Below are positions 8,415 to 17,632 of a stretch of 64,000 nt of DNA, piece by piece. The DNA comes from Persebacter sp965221835 (GTDB lineage: Bacteria > Pseudomonadota > Gammaproteobacteria > Tethybacterales > Persebacteraceae): positions 744,001 to 808,000 of the forward strand of contig OZ244916.1 of the NCBI GenBank assembly GCA_965221835.1, given 5' to 3'. A program made the translations under genes and the position numbers. The notes below the pieces were generated by a model. That model was not told the DNA's origin. It was given only the letters and a program-made list of their open reading frames with translations, and ran no database searches. Within the stretch, counting starts at the first letter, position 1. Each line of letters begins with the position of its first letter.

Positions 8415-9314
8415 TTAAACCGCCAGCGACAGCGGAACCGTTTCCTTGACGGACGGTGCGGACACGACACGGACGGCGCGCATTTTGCCGCCCCAAATTT
8501 TCGCCAAATCGTTGGTGCAAATATAATCTTTATAAAGTTTTTCCATGCTTTCAATGTCGGCTTCGCGCGGTGCGGCAATGCGATTTTTGATGCACTCCGC
8601 ATTAATCGGGTCAACTTCCGCACCGATTCCTTTCCGCCCCAACAAAGACGCGGCGACAAGAGTCGTTCCGGTGCCGGCAAACGGGTCAAAAACGGCATCG
8701 CCGGGGCGCGAAGAAGACAAAATAATCCGCGCCAGCAAAGCAAGCGGTGCCTGTTGTTTGTGAAATCGTTCGCCGTCATCGGTGCGAATCGCCTCGTTGC
8801 CCGCAAAATAGCCGGAAGTCAATTCGCGAATGTCGTCCCACACATCGGTCAGATAAACGCCGTTTTCGCGTGCGTATTTATAACCTTGCGGCAACGGCGG
8901 CGAAATGCGAAGGCGATGAAAAACGCGCGGCGAATCGCCGTTCGTTGCGGCGGCGATAATTTGATAATTGAGTCCGTATTTTTTCGCACACGGCACGGCG
9001 GAAGTTTTTTTCTTCCATACAACTAAATTCTTAAAACTCCAGCCCGATTCGCGCAAGGCGCGCAACACAAATTCCGCGTTTTTTTCGCGTTGCATAAAAT
9101 ACACCCATCCGCCCGCCGCAGTCGCTTTGCGCGTCAACGCCAAAATTTCGGTCATCCACCGCCAATAAACCGAATCTGCCTGCTTGTCGTCAAATTTGCG
9201 GTAATCTTTGCCCTGATTAAAAGGCGGGTCAAGAAAGGAAAGATGAAACGCGCCGGGGGCAATATCGCCAAGCCATTCGGCGCAATCGGCGCAATATATT
9301 TCCGTTTTTTTCAT
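8415..9314 (-). CDS. Beta-class DNA methyltransferase, orphan
   Basis: S-adenosylmethionine-dependent DNA amino-methyltransferase (N6-adenine or N4-cytosine), 299 residues from the ATG at 9314. Catalytic motif FLDPPFNQG is near residue 30, and the SAM-binding motif DPFAGTGTT is near 215. This order (catalytic before FxGxG) defines the beta class. Start uncertain: the frame extends 15 residues further to 9359. No restriction endonuclease lies next to it, so it may act as an orphan or regulatory methylase. The target sequence cannot be read from the protein. Confidence 0.85.
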   Translation of the reverse strand: MKKTEIYCADCAEWLGDIAPGAFHLSFLDPPFNQGKDYRKFDDKQADSVYWRWMTEILALTRKATAAGGWVYFMQREKNAEFVLRALRESGWSFKNLVVWKKKTSAVPCAKKYGLNYQIIAAATNGDSPRVFHRLRISPPLPQGYKYARENGVYLTDVWDDIRELTSGYFAGNEAIRTDDGERFHKQQAPLALLARIILSSSRPGDAVFDPFAGTGTTLVAASLLGRKGIGAEVDPINAECIKNRIAAPREADIESMEKLYKDYICTNDLAKIWGGKMRAVRVVSAPSVKETVPLSLAV

Positions 9315-9454
9315 ATTGCGCCCATTTTGCCACAAAATTCCGCCGTCCGTAAACGGCAAAGAAATCCATTTTTGTCGTTTTGGTTGGGCATGGGTTTTAT
9401 TTTATCGCATTTATGGGGTTTCGGGGGAGTTTTTCGCTGCGCACGAAATTCCGT

Positions 9455-9460
9455 TATAAT
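9455..9460 (+). promoter_or_regulatory. -10 hexamer for adk-pfp
   Basis: TATAAT 27 bp before the adk ATG, with SD GGGAGG at about 9471-9476. The -35 area is T-rich (TTTTTC) and weak. Confidence 0.5.
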
Positions 9461-9487
9461 ACCGCCCGAAAGGGAGGATTTTATTTT

Positions 9488-10135
9488 ATGCGAATTGTTT
9501 TGTTGGGACCGCCGGGAGTCGGCAAGGGGACGCAAGCGGTGCGGCTTTGCGCACACTATAATATCGCGCACATTTCTACCGGCGATATGTTGCGCGACAA
9601 TGTCGTGCGGCAAACGCCGCTCGGAAAAGAAGCGAAACGCGCGATGGATGCCGGCGAACTCGTTGCCGATGACATCGTTCTCGGAATGATCGCCGACCGA
9701 CTCGGGCAAGACGATTGCCGCGCCGGATGCCTGTTTGACGGCTTTCCCCGCACGCTCGTACAAGCCCGAAAACTGGACGAATCGGACGGCGCACCCGATA
9801 TTGTTATAGATTTGGATCTCGCCGATGACATTATCGTGGAACGGATTTGCGGCAGACGAATGCATCCCGCCTCCGGACGGATTTATCATATTAAATTCAA
9901 TCCTCCGAAAAATCCCGGAATAGATGACGAAACCGGCGAACCGCTCGTGCAACGCGAAGATGACAACGCCGAAACCGCCGCCAATCGCCTTTCCGTTTTT
10001 CGCGCGCAAACCGCCCCGCTCAAAGAATATTACGCCGCCCAAGCCGCCGCCGGAAAAATACGCCACATTGCCGCCGACGGCGAAGGCGACCCGGCACACA
10101 TCACCCGCCGCCTCGTTCTCGCGCTGGAAATTTAA
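9488..10135 (+). CDS. adk: Adenylate kinase
   Basis: Interconverts AMP + ATP and two ADP. 215 residues (214 in E. coli). P-loop GPPGVGKGTQ at 7-16, the AMP-binding segment with STGDMLR, the DGFPRT motif, and a long LID domain with CGRRMHPASGRIYH but no zinc cysteines. The start is the ATG at 9488 behind GGGAGG; the open frame upstream is not conserved. The stop overlaps the next ATG by one base (TAATG). Confidence 0.97.
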   Translation: MRIVLLGPPGVGKGTQAVRLCAHYNIAHISTGDMLRDNVVRQTPLGKEAKRAMDAGELVADDIVLGMIADRLGQDDCRAGCLFDGFPRTLVQARKLDESDGAPDIVIDLDLADDIIVERICGRRMHPASGRIYHIKFNPPKNPGIDDETGEPLVQREDDNAETAANRLSVFRAQTAPLKEYYAAQAAAGKIRHIAADGEGDPAHITRRLVLALEI

Positions 10136-11382
10136 TGGCGGGCAACATTTGCTACGCACAATCCGGCGGCGTTACTGCCGTTATCAATACTTCCGCCGCC
10201 GCCGTTCTGGATGCGGCGCGCGACAATCCGGCAATCGGAAAAGTGTATGCCGCCCGCAACGGCATTCTCGGTTTGTTGAACGAAGATTTGATTGCGACAT
10301 GGCGCGAAACCGCCGCCGACCGCGCCCTTCTCGCCGCCACACCCGGCGGTGCTTTCGGTTCTTGCCGTGTCAAACTTCCGCCGCCGCGCGACAATCCGGA
10401 AGTTTATCGGCGGCTTTTCGCCGTCTGCCGCGCGCACGACATTCGCGCATTGCTTTATAACGGCGGCAACGATTCCGCCGATACCGCCCTCAAAATCGCC
10501 GCCGCAGCAAAACTCTTAAAGTACGAAATCGCCGCCATCGGCATTCCCAAAACGATAGACAACGACCTCGCCGCCAGCGATTCCTGCCCCGGATTCGGTT
10601 CCGCCGCCAAATATATCGCGATAGGAATTGCCGAAGCCGCGTTGGATGTGCAATCTATGGCGCGTACTTCCACCAAAGTTTTTGTTTTGGAAGTGATGGG
10701 GCGCAATGCCGGTTGGCTCGCCGCCGCCGCCGGACTTTCCGGGCGCGAAGAGTTGCTGATTTTGCCGCCCGAAATCCCTTTCCGCCGCGCACATTTTGTC
10801 GCCGCCTTGCAAAAACGGGTGGCGAAATTCGGATTCGCCGTTGTCGCCGTATCGGAAGGCGTTCGCGATTCGCACGGCGAATTTCTGGCGGCGGCAAAAA
10901 GCGCGGACGCTTTCGCACACCGTCAATTGGGCGGAGTCGCGCCGCATATTGCCGAAATCGTCAAAAACGCCGGTTTTAAGTGTCATTGGGGCGTAGCAGA
11001 TTATCTGCAGCGTTCCGCCCGTCATATCGCATCAGAAACCGATATTGCGCATGCGGACGCGCTCGGACGGGCGGCGGTTTCGCTGGCGGCAAAAGGCGAA
11101 AGCGCGGTAATGCCGGTGATTCGCCGCCTATCCGATTCGCCCTATCGCTGGAAAGTACAAACCGCACAACTAAAAACCGTCGCCAATCGCGAACGCAAAC
11201 TGCCCGCCAACTTTTTTGACCGTGAACGCTATCAAACGACGCCCGCCTGCCGCCGCTATCTCGCCCCGCTCATTCGCGGCGAGGCATATCCGCCCTTCGG
11301 CAAAGACGGAATGCCGCGCTACGCCCGCCTGAAAAATCTCCCCGTCCGCCCCAAACTGCCGCCGTGGAAAGGCGCGCTATAA
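10135..11382 (+). CDS. 6-phosphofructokinase, PPi-dependent type
   Basis: Phosphorylates fructose 6-phosphate in glycolysis, 415 residues. The phosphate-donor loop reads GGNDS (110-114) and the substrate motif PKTIDND (138-144). In this family ATP enzymes have GGDGS and PGTIDND, whereas Asp at the fourth position of the first and Lys in the second mark pyrophosphate enzymes, so PPi is the likely donor and the reaction is reversible. The Asn in GGNDS, in place of the usual Asp, is a departure from the common PPi form GGDDS. Co-translated with adk by a 1-bp overlap. Confidence 0.88.
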   Translation: MAGNICYAQSGGVTAVINTSAAAVLDAARDNPAIGKVYAARNGILGLLNEDLIATWRETAADRALLAATPGGAFGSCRVKLPPPRDNPEVYRRLFAVCRAHDIRALLYNGGNDSADTALKIAAAAKLLKYEIAAIGIPKTIDNDLAASDSCPGFGSAAKYIAIGIAEAALDVQSMARTSTKVFVLEVMGRNAGWLAAAAGLSGREELLILPPEIPFRRAHFVAALQKRVAKFGFAVVAVSEGVRDSHGEFLAAAKSADAFAHRQLGGVAPHIAEIVKNAGFKCHWGVADYLQRSARHIASETDIAHADALGRAAVSLAAKGESAVMPVIRRLSDSPYRWKVQTAQLKTVANRERKLPANFFDRERYQTTPACRRYLAPLIRGEAYPPFGKDGMPRYARLKNLPVRPKLPPWKGAL

Positions 11383-11512
11383 TCGCATTTTTCGCGCATT
11401 TTTCGCACATTTTGCCGCGATTTTGCCGCGATTTTACAAAGCGAAATATCGGCGGGAATTTTTTTATGGCGGCAGATTTGCATTTTAAGTTTTTTTTTTT
11501 GATACAATAAGT

Positions 11513-11518
11513 TATAAT
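11513..11518 (+). promoter_or_regulatory. -10 hexamer for the peptide ABC transporter operon
   Basis: TATAAT after a run of T, 54 bp before the substrate-binding protein ATG. SD AGGAGGGG lies at about 11556-11563. Confidence 0.5.
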
Positions 11519-11572
11519 GAAACAGGTTGGCTGTTTATAAAATCAAAAATCATAAAAGGAGGGGAAACACCC

Positions 11573-13252
11573 ATGACCAAAAAACACGAACTACAAAAAG
11601 TAAAAGAGCAACGCAAAATCAACGCAAATCTGCCCGAAGTGGTGGATCAATTTCAGCGGAAAGAAATTTCCCGCCGCGATTTTCTGCAAATGGCATCCGC
11701 GCTCGGAATGTCCGCCGCCGCCATTTACGGCTTTGCCGGCGGTGCCCCCGCCGCACGGGCGAACGAACATGTCAAAAGAGGCGGCACTTTCCGTTTGGAT
11801 ACGCCGCTACAAAAACTCCAAGACCCGCAAACTTTTTCGTGGATTGAAGGCAGCAATGTCACCCGCGATATTTGCGAATATCTGACCTATTACGGCGAAG
11901 ACGGCGTTGTCAAACCGTATTTGTCCGAAAAGTGGCAAGTTTCCGATGACGGCAAAACCGTGGATTTCTTCCTGCGCAAGGGCATTAAATGGAGCAACGG
12001 CGACGAATTCAACGCCGAAGATGTCGCCCACAACTTCGCCCGCTGGCGTGTGGAAGGCAATACTTCCGCCAATCACGGCGAATGGAACAAATCGTCCGGG
12101 TTGGACGATGTGGAAAAAGTCAACTCGCATCAGATTCGCCTGCATCTTTCGGCGGCGGATGTTTCGGTTGCGCATCGTTTGTATGCATATCCGACGCAGT
12201 TGGTGCATCGGTCGTTTGACGACAACGGCGCCGATTTGACGAAAAACGGCATCGGTACCGGCGCGTTCATGCTGGAATCGTACCAAGTCGGCGAAGGTGC
12301 CAAAATCGTCCGCCGCCCGGGTTATTGGGGCGGACCGGAAGGACAAGGCGATGCCTATTTGGATGCGGTTCAATTTGTCGACCTCGGCGAAGATCCGCAA
12401 GCGTCCATTTCCGCAATTGCGGGCGGACAAACCGATTGGATTTACAAAATCACGCCGAAGCAGTTGGATATCGTCCGCAACTTGCCCGATATGCAAATTT
12501 TAGATTCGGTCACCCAGCAAACCGGCGTCATTCGTTTCGCCTGCGGCGACTACAAGGACGAAAATTTGCAAGTATCCGAAGTCCCGCAAAAAGTGCGCGA
12601 AGCCGTGCAATCGGCGGCGGATAACGCCGAAATTTTGCGCATCGCTTTCGGCGGACACGGCGATGCCGCCGAAAATCATCACACCGCACCGAGTCAGCCC
12701 GATTATTACGATTTGGGTTTTCGCCAAAAGCGGGATGTGGAAAAAGCGCGCCGCCTTTGGAAAGAAGCGGGAATGGAAGGCAAATCCATCAAACTGACCG
12801 TCGGCAACACGCAAGGCGATTGGGAACAAAACGCATGCGAAGTATTGCAGGCGCAATGTCGCGAAGCCGGTATTAACATAGAGTTGGAAGTACTGCCGAC
12901 CGCGCAATATTGGGAAGTGTGGGACAAAAGCCAGTTCGGTCTGACTTTTTGGACTTCGCGCCCGCTTGCGATTATGCTTCACAAACTCGCCTACAAATCG
13001 GGCGTGCCGTGGAACGAAGCGCGTTTTTCCAGCCAGAAGTACGACGACGCCCTCGCCGCCGCCGCCGCATCTCCGGATGCCAAAGCTGCAAGCGAATACA
13101 TGAAAGTGTGTCAGGAAGAACTCCTCGCACAAAATGTAATGGTGCAGCCGTTCTGGCAAACGCTTTATACCGGCGGAAAGAAAAATGTGAAGGGATTCCT
13201 GAAACATCCGGCGGAGTATTATCACATGCGCCGTCTTTGGATTGACGCCTAA
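11573..13252 (+). CDS. ABC transporter substrate-binding protein, family 5 (peptide type)
   Basis: Periplasmic solute-binding protein, 559 residues, of the DppA/OppA/NikA class. The N-terminus has a twin-arginine-type signal (SRRDFLQMASALGMSAAA then PAARA) after about 28 polar residues, so export is probably by Tat. The mature part opens with the typical GGTFRLDTP and continues with EKWQVSDDGKTVDFFLRKGI. The ligand (oligopeptide, opine, other) cannot be told. First of four genes; a strong hairpin follows the stop. Confidence 0.9.
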   Translation: MTKKHELQKVKEQRKINANLPEVVDQFQRKEISRRDFLQMASALGMSAAAIYGFAGGAPAARANEHVKRGGTFRLDTPLQKLQDPQTFSWIEGSNVTRDICEYLTYYGEDGVVKPYLSEKWQVSDDGKTVDFFLRKGIKWSNGDEFNAEDVAHNFARWRVEGNTSANHGEWNKSSGLDDVEKVNSHQIRLHLSAADVSVAHRLYAYPTQLVHRSFDDNGADLTKNGIGTGAFMLESYQVGEGAKIVRRPGYWGGPEGQGDAYLDAVQFVDLGEDPQASISAIAGGQTDWIYKITPKQLDIVRNLPDMQILDSVTQQTGVIRFACGDYKDENLQVSEVPQKVREAVQSAADNAEILRIAFGGHGDAAENHHTAPSQPDYYDLGFRQKRDVEKARRLWKEAGMEGKSIKLTVGNTQGDWEQNACEVLQAQCREAGINIELEVLPTAQYWEVWDKSQFGLTFWTSRPLAIMLHKLAYKSGVPWNEARFSSQKYDDALAAAAASPDAKAASEYMKVCQEELLAQNVMVQPFWQTLYTGGKKNVKGFLKHPAEYYHMRRLWIDA

Positions 13253-13274
13253 GTCGCGCACCGCGTAAACAAAC

Positions 13275-13301
13275 GGCGGGCTTCGGATTCCGGAGTCCGC
13301 C
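13275..13301 (+). terminator. 12-bp stem-loop between binding-protein and permease genes
   Basis: GGCGGGCTTCGG pairs with CCGGAGTCCGCC (two G-T pairs) across a 3-base loop. No long T-run follows, so it more likely stabilises the upstream mRNA or attenuates than terminates fully. This would raise binding protein over permease, as in many ABC operons. Confidence 0.6.
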
Positions 13302-13326
13302 CGATGTTTTATCGCCCAACTTATCA

Positions 13327-14445
13327 ATGATTGCACTAATTTCCCGTCGTCTCGGCATTATGATGCTGACGATGCTGGCGATGTCTTTTTTGGTGTTCGC
13401 TGCGCTGGAAACAAATCCGGACGGAATCGCGCTGAAAGCGAAGGGGCAGTTTTCCACAATTACTTCGCGCGCCGCATGGCTGGTGGAAAAAAACTATTAT
13501 GTCTCGGTCGCCGAAGACGATGCACCGGCGCGCACATCGCACGAAGACGAAGGGCGCGTTTTATACGAAATCGGAGAGGCGGGACGGATGCTTGTCGTGG
13601 AACCGGCGGCGCCCGGCGTGAACTATCCGCAAAAGAAAATAACGCAAATGAGTACCGAAGAATATCTGCTGTTGCGTCCGTTGCGGGTGCCGCTGCTTGT
13701 CCGCTATTGGGAATGGCTGGGGCGTTTTGCGGTCGGCGATTTCGGCGAATCGTTTCGCTTTGATGTGCCGGTGTCGCAAATTTTATGGCCGCGTCTGGCA
13801 AATACCGGCATTCTCGCCGGAATCGTGATGCTGATTATGATTCCGCTGTCGCTATTTTTGGGCGTGATGGCGGGCGTACGCGAAGGGTCTTTACAAGATC
13901 GCGGTTTTTCGCTGTTCGCGATTATCACGACTTCGGTGCCGGAATTCGCCAGCGCGGTGATTTTTGTCGCGGTTTTCACATTCTGGCTGCAGTGGCTACC
14001 CGGTACGAGTTCCATGATTTCCGGTTTTGAATGGAAACAGATGGTGATGCCGGTGTCGGTGCTGGTACTGTACGGCAGCGGCTACATCGCGCGCATCACG
14101 CGCGCTTCCATGGCGGAAGTCATGCGCTCGGCGTTCATCCGCACGGCAATACTCAAAGGGCTTTCGCCCGGAAAAGTCATCGTCCGCCATGCTATGCGCA
14201 ACGCGTTAATTACGCCGGTAACGGTAATTATGTTGCAATTTCCGTGGCTATTGTCCGGCGTTATCGTGGTGGAATATTTTTTCGCCTACAAGGGATTCGG
14301 TTCGCTTTTGTGGGAGGCGGCGAACAACACCGACCCGTTTTTGATTGAAGCGTGCGCGATGGTGGCGGTCGTGGTCGTCGTAGTCAGTCAGTTAGTTGCG
14401 GACATTATTTACACTTATATCAACCCGCGGATACGATTCCAATGA
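13327..14445 (+). CDS. ABC transporter permease, DppB type
   Basis: Inner-membrane permease of the binding-protein-dependent family, 372 residues. The first helix (LISRRLGIMMLTMLAMSFLVF) is followed by an unusually long extracytoplasmic loop of about 100 residues before the core helices. The coupling (EAA) loop is recognisable in the second half (RTAILKGLSPGKVIVRHA). It ends with an ATGA overlap into the next permease gene. Confidence 0.92.
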   Translation: MIALISRRLGIMMLTMLAMSFLVFAALETNPDGIALKAKGQFSTITSRAAWLVEKNYYVSVAEDDAPARTSHEDEGRVLYEIGEAGRMLVVEPAAPGVNYPQKKITQMSTEEYLLLRPLRVPLLVRYWEWLGRFAVGDFGESFRFDVPVSQILWPRLANTGILAGIVMLIMIPLSLFLGVMAGVREGSLQDRGFSLFAIITTSVPEFASAVIFVAVFTFWLQWLPGTSSMISGFEWKQMVMPVSVLVLYGSGYIARITRASMAEVMRSAFIRTAILKGLSPGKVIVRHAMRNALITPVTVIMLQFPWLLSGVIVVEYFFAYKGFGSLLWEAANNTDPFLIEACAMVAVVVVVVSQLVADIIYTYINPRIRFQ

Positions 14446-15281
14446 GCGGCGTTCTTGCCGTTTGTTTGCGTCTGCGCGAATCAATTATCGCGATGGCGGG
14501 ATTTGCGATTGTCCTGTTTTGGGTTTTGGTCGCGCTGTTTGCGGATATTATCGCGCCGTTTGACCCGCTGCAACAAATCTCGCCGCTGGCAAAACCGGGC
14601 GCGGAAGCGGGCGGCGGCATATTATATCTGGGCGCGGATTTTCTCGGGCGCGACATTCTTTCGCGCATCATTCACGGCACGCGCACGATTATGCTGTGGG
14701 CACCGGCGGCAACCGCATCCGCGTTTGCGGTGGGAATTATTCTCGGTCTGGCGGGCGGTTATTACGGCGGACGGGTGGACGATATTATTTCGTTTATCGC
14801 GAATATGATTTTGGCGTTTCCGGTGCTGGTGCTGCTGATTTTAATTATCGGCGTGCTGGGACAATCCGGTGCGTCCATTGTGGCGGCGATTACTTTCGCC
14901 TCTTCGCCGGCGGTATTTCGCATCGTCCGCGGCGAAGTATTGACGATTCGCAATCGCGATTTTATTGCCGCAGCAAAAACGCGCGGCGAAAATGTTCCGT
15001 ACATTTTGTTTTTTGAAATTTTGCCGAACGCGAAAGCGCCGCTAATTGTAGACGCGTGTTTGCGGATGGGTTATACGACAATTCTCATCGGCATTCTCGG
15101 TTTTTTGGGACTCGGTCTGCCGCCGCCGACTCCGGATTGGGGCGGGATGGTAAACGAAAACCGTTCCATGGCATTAACATTTCCGCACATGACATTATTT
15201 CCGTGCCTCGCCATTTCGTCTTTGGTGCTGGGATTGAATCTGCTCGCGGACGGCATCAGTGAAATCAATAAAAAGGTATGA
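14442..15281 (+). CDS. ABC transporter permease, DppC type
   Basis: Second inner-membrane permease, 279 residues from the ATG at 14442, which overlaps the previous stop by 4 bp. It starts with one helix (IIAMAGFAIVLFWVLVALFA), then the conserved HxLGTD-like entry seen here as YLGADFLGRDILSRIIHGTR, and the EAA loop FIAAAKTRGENV. The ATGA overlap with the ATPase gene implies a coupled operon. Confidence 0.93.
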   Translation: MSGVLAVCLRLRESIIAMAGFAIVLFWVLVALFADIIAPFDPLQQISPLAKPGAEAGGGILYLGADFLGRDILSRIIHGTRTIMLWAPAATASAFAVGIILGLAGGYYGGRVDDIISFIANMILAFPVLVLLILIIGVLGQSGASIVAAITFASSPAVFRIVRGEVLTIRNRDFIAAAKTRGENVPYILFFEILPNAKAPLIVDACLRMGYTTILIGILGFLGLGLPPPTPDWGGMVNENRSMALTFPHMTLFPCLAISSLVLGLNLLADGISEINKKV

Positions 15282-17362
15282 CAATGAACGATTCCGCCCC
15301 GCTTTTGGAAATCAAAAATCTGGATGTTTCGTACTACACGCGGCGCGGCGAAGTGCCGGCGGTGGTGGATTTTAATTTGACTCTGCATCCCGGCGAAAGT
15401 GTCGGATTGGTCGGCGAATCCGGTTGCGGCAAATCCACCGTGTCGCTGGCGATTATGCGTCACATGGGCGCAAACGGCGGAATTCGCGGCGGACAAATTA
15501 AATTTATGGGACGCGACATGGCGGAAATGAGCGAAGACGAAATTCGCGCCCTGCGCGGGTCAAAAATTTCCATGATTTATCAGGAACCGTTCGCGGCGTT
15601 AAATCCGTGTATGACCATCGGCGCGCAACTTCGCGAAGTGCCGCTGTGTCACGAAGAAATTACCGAAGAAGAAGCGAACGCGCGCTGTATGCAAATCCTC
15701 GCCGATGTGCGCCTGCCCGATCCGGAACGAATTATGGCGGCATATCCGCATCAATTGTCGGGCGGACAACAGCAGCGCGCCGTTATTGCGATGGCGTTGC
15801 TTTCCAATCCCAAACTTTTGTTGCTGGACGAACCGACGACCGCGTTGGATGTCACCGTGGAAGCGGCGATTGTGAACATCATCCGCGACATCAGCAAAAA
15901 GTACGGCACGGCGATGATTTATGTCTCGCACAATATGGGGTTAATTCTCAAAACATGCAAACGCGTTTATGTTATGTATTCCGGGCAGGTCGTGGAAGAA
16001 GGCGCGGTCGGCGATATTTTTCGCGATTCGCGACATCCCTACACGCGCGGTTTATTCGGTTGCATTTCCAATATGACCGCCGACAAAAACACCAATCCGC
16101 TGACGCCGATTCGCGGGCAGTTGCCGCCCGCCTACAATCGCCCGCAAGGTTGTTATTTCGGTCCGCGTTGCGATTTTTTCCAAGCCGGACGGTGCGATGA
16201 CAAACTAATTTTATCCGAAAGAGACGACGAAGGACATGCGGTGCGATGCGTTCGCTGGAAGGAAATTGATTGGCAAAAATATTCTCCCGATACGGTAAAA
16301 CGCGAACCGGTGCCGCTCGGTGCGCCCGTATTAAAAGTAGCGGACATGAAAAAATATTACGAGTTGCCTTCCGAATCGCCGCTCGGTTTCGGCGTAAATC
16401 GCAAAATTAAAGCGGTGCAAGATTTATCTTTTGAAGCGCGAAAACGGCAAATTGTCGCCATTGTCGGCGAATCGGGATGCGGAAAAAGCACTTTCGCCAA
16501 AGTATTGATGGGGCTGGAAGACGGCACGGACGGCAGCATCGTCATGGGCGATGACGACCTCGCCGCGATTCCGGTGGAAGGACGAGACGAAAATTTAATT
16601 TCGGCGGTGCAGATGGTATTTCAGAATCCGAACGACACCTTAAATCCTTCGCACACAGTCGGCGCCCAAATTTCCCGCTCCATCCGCAAACTCGGCATAT
16701 CCAACCGCGAGGAAGTGGAGGAAAAACTGGATCATCTTTTGGATATGGTCAAACTGCCGCGTTCCTACAAAACCTACAAACCTTCGCAGTTATCGGGCGG
16801 ACAAAAACAGCGAATCGGCATCGCCCGTGCCTTCGCCGGCAGTTCCAAACTTGTGGTCGCCGACGAACCGGTTTCGGCATTGGATGTTTCGGTGCAGGCG
16901 GCGGTGATAGATTTGCTGCTGGATATTCAAACGCAACACGACACCACGCTGCTGTTTATCAGCCACGATTTATCGCTCGTGCGTTATCTCGCCGACCATA
17001 TTGTCGTGATGTATTTGGGGCGCATTATGGAACAAGGCGTATGCAAAGATGTGTTCGCCCCGCCCTATCATCCCTATACCGAGGCGCTTTTATCGGCGGT
17101 GCCGGTCGCCGATCATCGCGTAGAAAAAGAGGAAATTATTTTGGAAGGCGAGTTACCTTCGCCGCTCAATCCGCCGCCGGGATGTCCGTTTTCCACGCGT
17201 TGCCCGCGCAAAATCGGCGACATTTGCGACAAAGAACTGCCGCCCAAACGCGTCTTTGACGACGGACACGAAATCCATTGCCACCTCTCCCCCGAAATCC
17301 TAAAATCCATGCGCCCGGTCTTCCGAATGAAAGAAACAGCAACAACAATCACAAAAAGTTAA
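15278..17362 (+). CDS. Fused dipeptide-type ABC ATPase (DppD-DppF fusion)
   Basis: 694 residues holding two complete nucleotide-binding domains in one chain, which energise import. Half one: Walker A GESGCGKST at 46-54, signature LSGGQQQR, Walker B LLLDEPTTALD, and a C-terminal oligopeptide-transporter extension with Cys residues. Half two: Walker A GESGCGKST near 396, signature LSGGQKQR, Walker B VVADEPVSALD, again with a CPFSTRCP extension. Fusion of the two ATPases is known for some peptide/opine transporters. Last gene of the operon; its stop lies at the edge of a repeat array. Confidence 0.93.
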   Translation: MTMNDSAPLLEIKNLDVSYYTRRGEVPAVVDFNLTLHPGESVGLVGESGCGKSTVSLAIMRHMGANGGIRGGQIKFMGRDMAEMSEDEIRALRGSKISMIYQEPFAALNPCMTIGAQLREVPLCHEEITEEEANARCMQILADVRLPDPERIMAAYPHQLSGGQQQRAVIAMALLSNPKLLLLDEPTTALDVTVEAAIVNIIRDISKKYGTAMIYVSHNMGLILKTCKRVYVMYSGQVVEEGAVGDIFRDSRHPYTRGLFGCISNMTADKNTNPLTPIRGQLPPAYNRPQGCYFGPRCDFFQAGRCDDKLILSERDDEGHAVRCVRWKEIDWQKYSPDTVKREPVPLGAPVLKVADMKKYYELPSESPLGFGVNRKIKAVQDLSFEARKRQIVAIVGESGCGKSTFAKVLMGLEDGTDGSIVMGDDDLAAIPVEGRDENLISAVQMVFQNPNDTLNPSHTVGAQISRSIRKLGISNREEVEEKLDHLLDMVKLPRSYKTYKPSQLSGGQKQRIGIARAFAGSSKLVVADEPVSALDVSVQAAVIDLLLDIQTQHDTTLLFISHDLSLVRYLADHIVVMYLGRIMEQGVCKDVFAPPYHPYTEALLSAVPVADHRVEKEEIILEGELPSPLNPPPGCPFSTRCPRKIGDICDKELPPKRVFDDGHEIHCHLSPEILKSMRPVFRMKETATTITKS

Positions 17363-17606
17363 CCCACCCCACCGCATTTATTGCAACAAAGCCGCCGCGA
17401 AAGTTATGCAATTATTAAATTGAAAAATTGCAACGAAGCGGGCGGAAAAGTTATGCAATTATTAAATTGAAAAATTGCATAACGGAAATATTCCGAAACT
17501 CGCAAAAAGTTAACCCACCCCACCGCATTTGTTGCAACGAAGCAATCGCGAAAGTTATGCAATTCTTAAATTAAAAATTGCATAACGAAAATATTCCAAA
17601 ACTCGC
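17353..17606. repeat. Imperfect repeats of the ABC-ATPase gene end with A/T hairpins
   Basis: The last codons and stop (AAAAAGTTAACCCACCCC) recur at about 17505-17522, each followed by GCATTT.TTGCAAC and then GTTATGCAATT...AATTGCATAAC. The latter is an 11-bp inverted repeat with a short A/T loop; it is complete at about 17451-17484 and near-complete at 17550-17585, and a decayed copy sits near 17404. The array fills the 268 bp between two convergent genes; nothing else is seen there. Confidence 0.75.
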
Positions 17607-17632
17607 AAAAAAACGAATCCGCCCGTTTTTTT
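17607..17632. terminator. Bidirectional A/T-flanked hairpin at the end of the alcohol dehydrogenase gene
   Basis: AAAAAAACG and CGTTTTTTT form a perfect inverted repeat around an 8-base spacer. It reads as an intrinsic terminator on either strand for the convergent ABC and catabolic operons, although the stem itself is mostly A-T. Confidence 0.5.

Noticed and set aside
8415..9314. Complete restriction-modification system at the orphan methyltransferase
   Set aside because: Neighbours are a zinc-ribbon protein, repeats and adk; no endonuclease-like gene.
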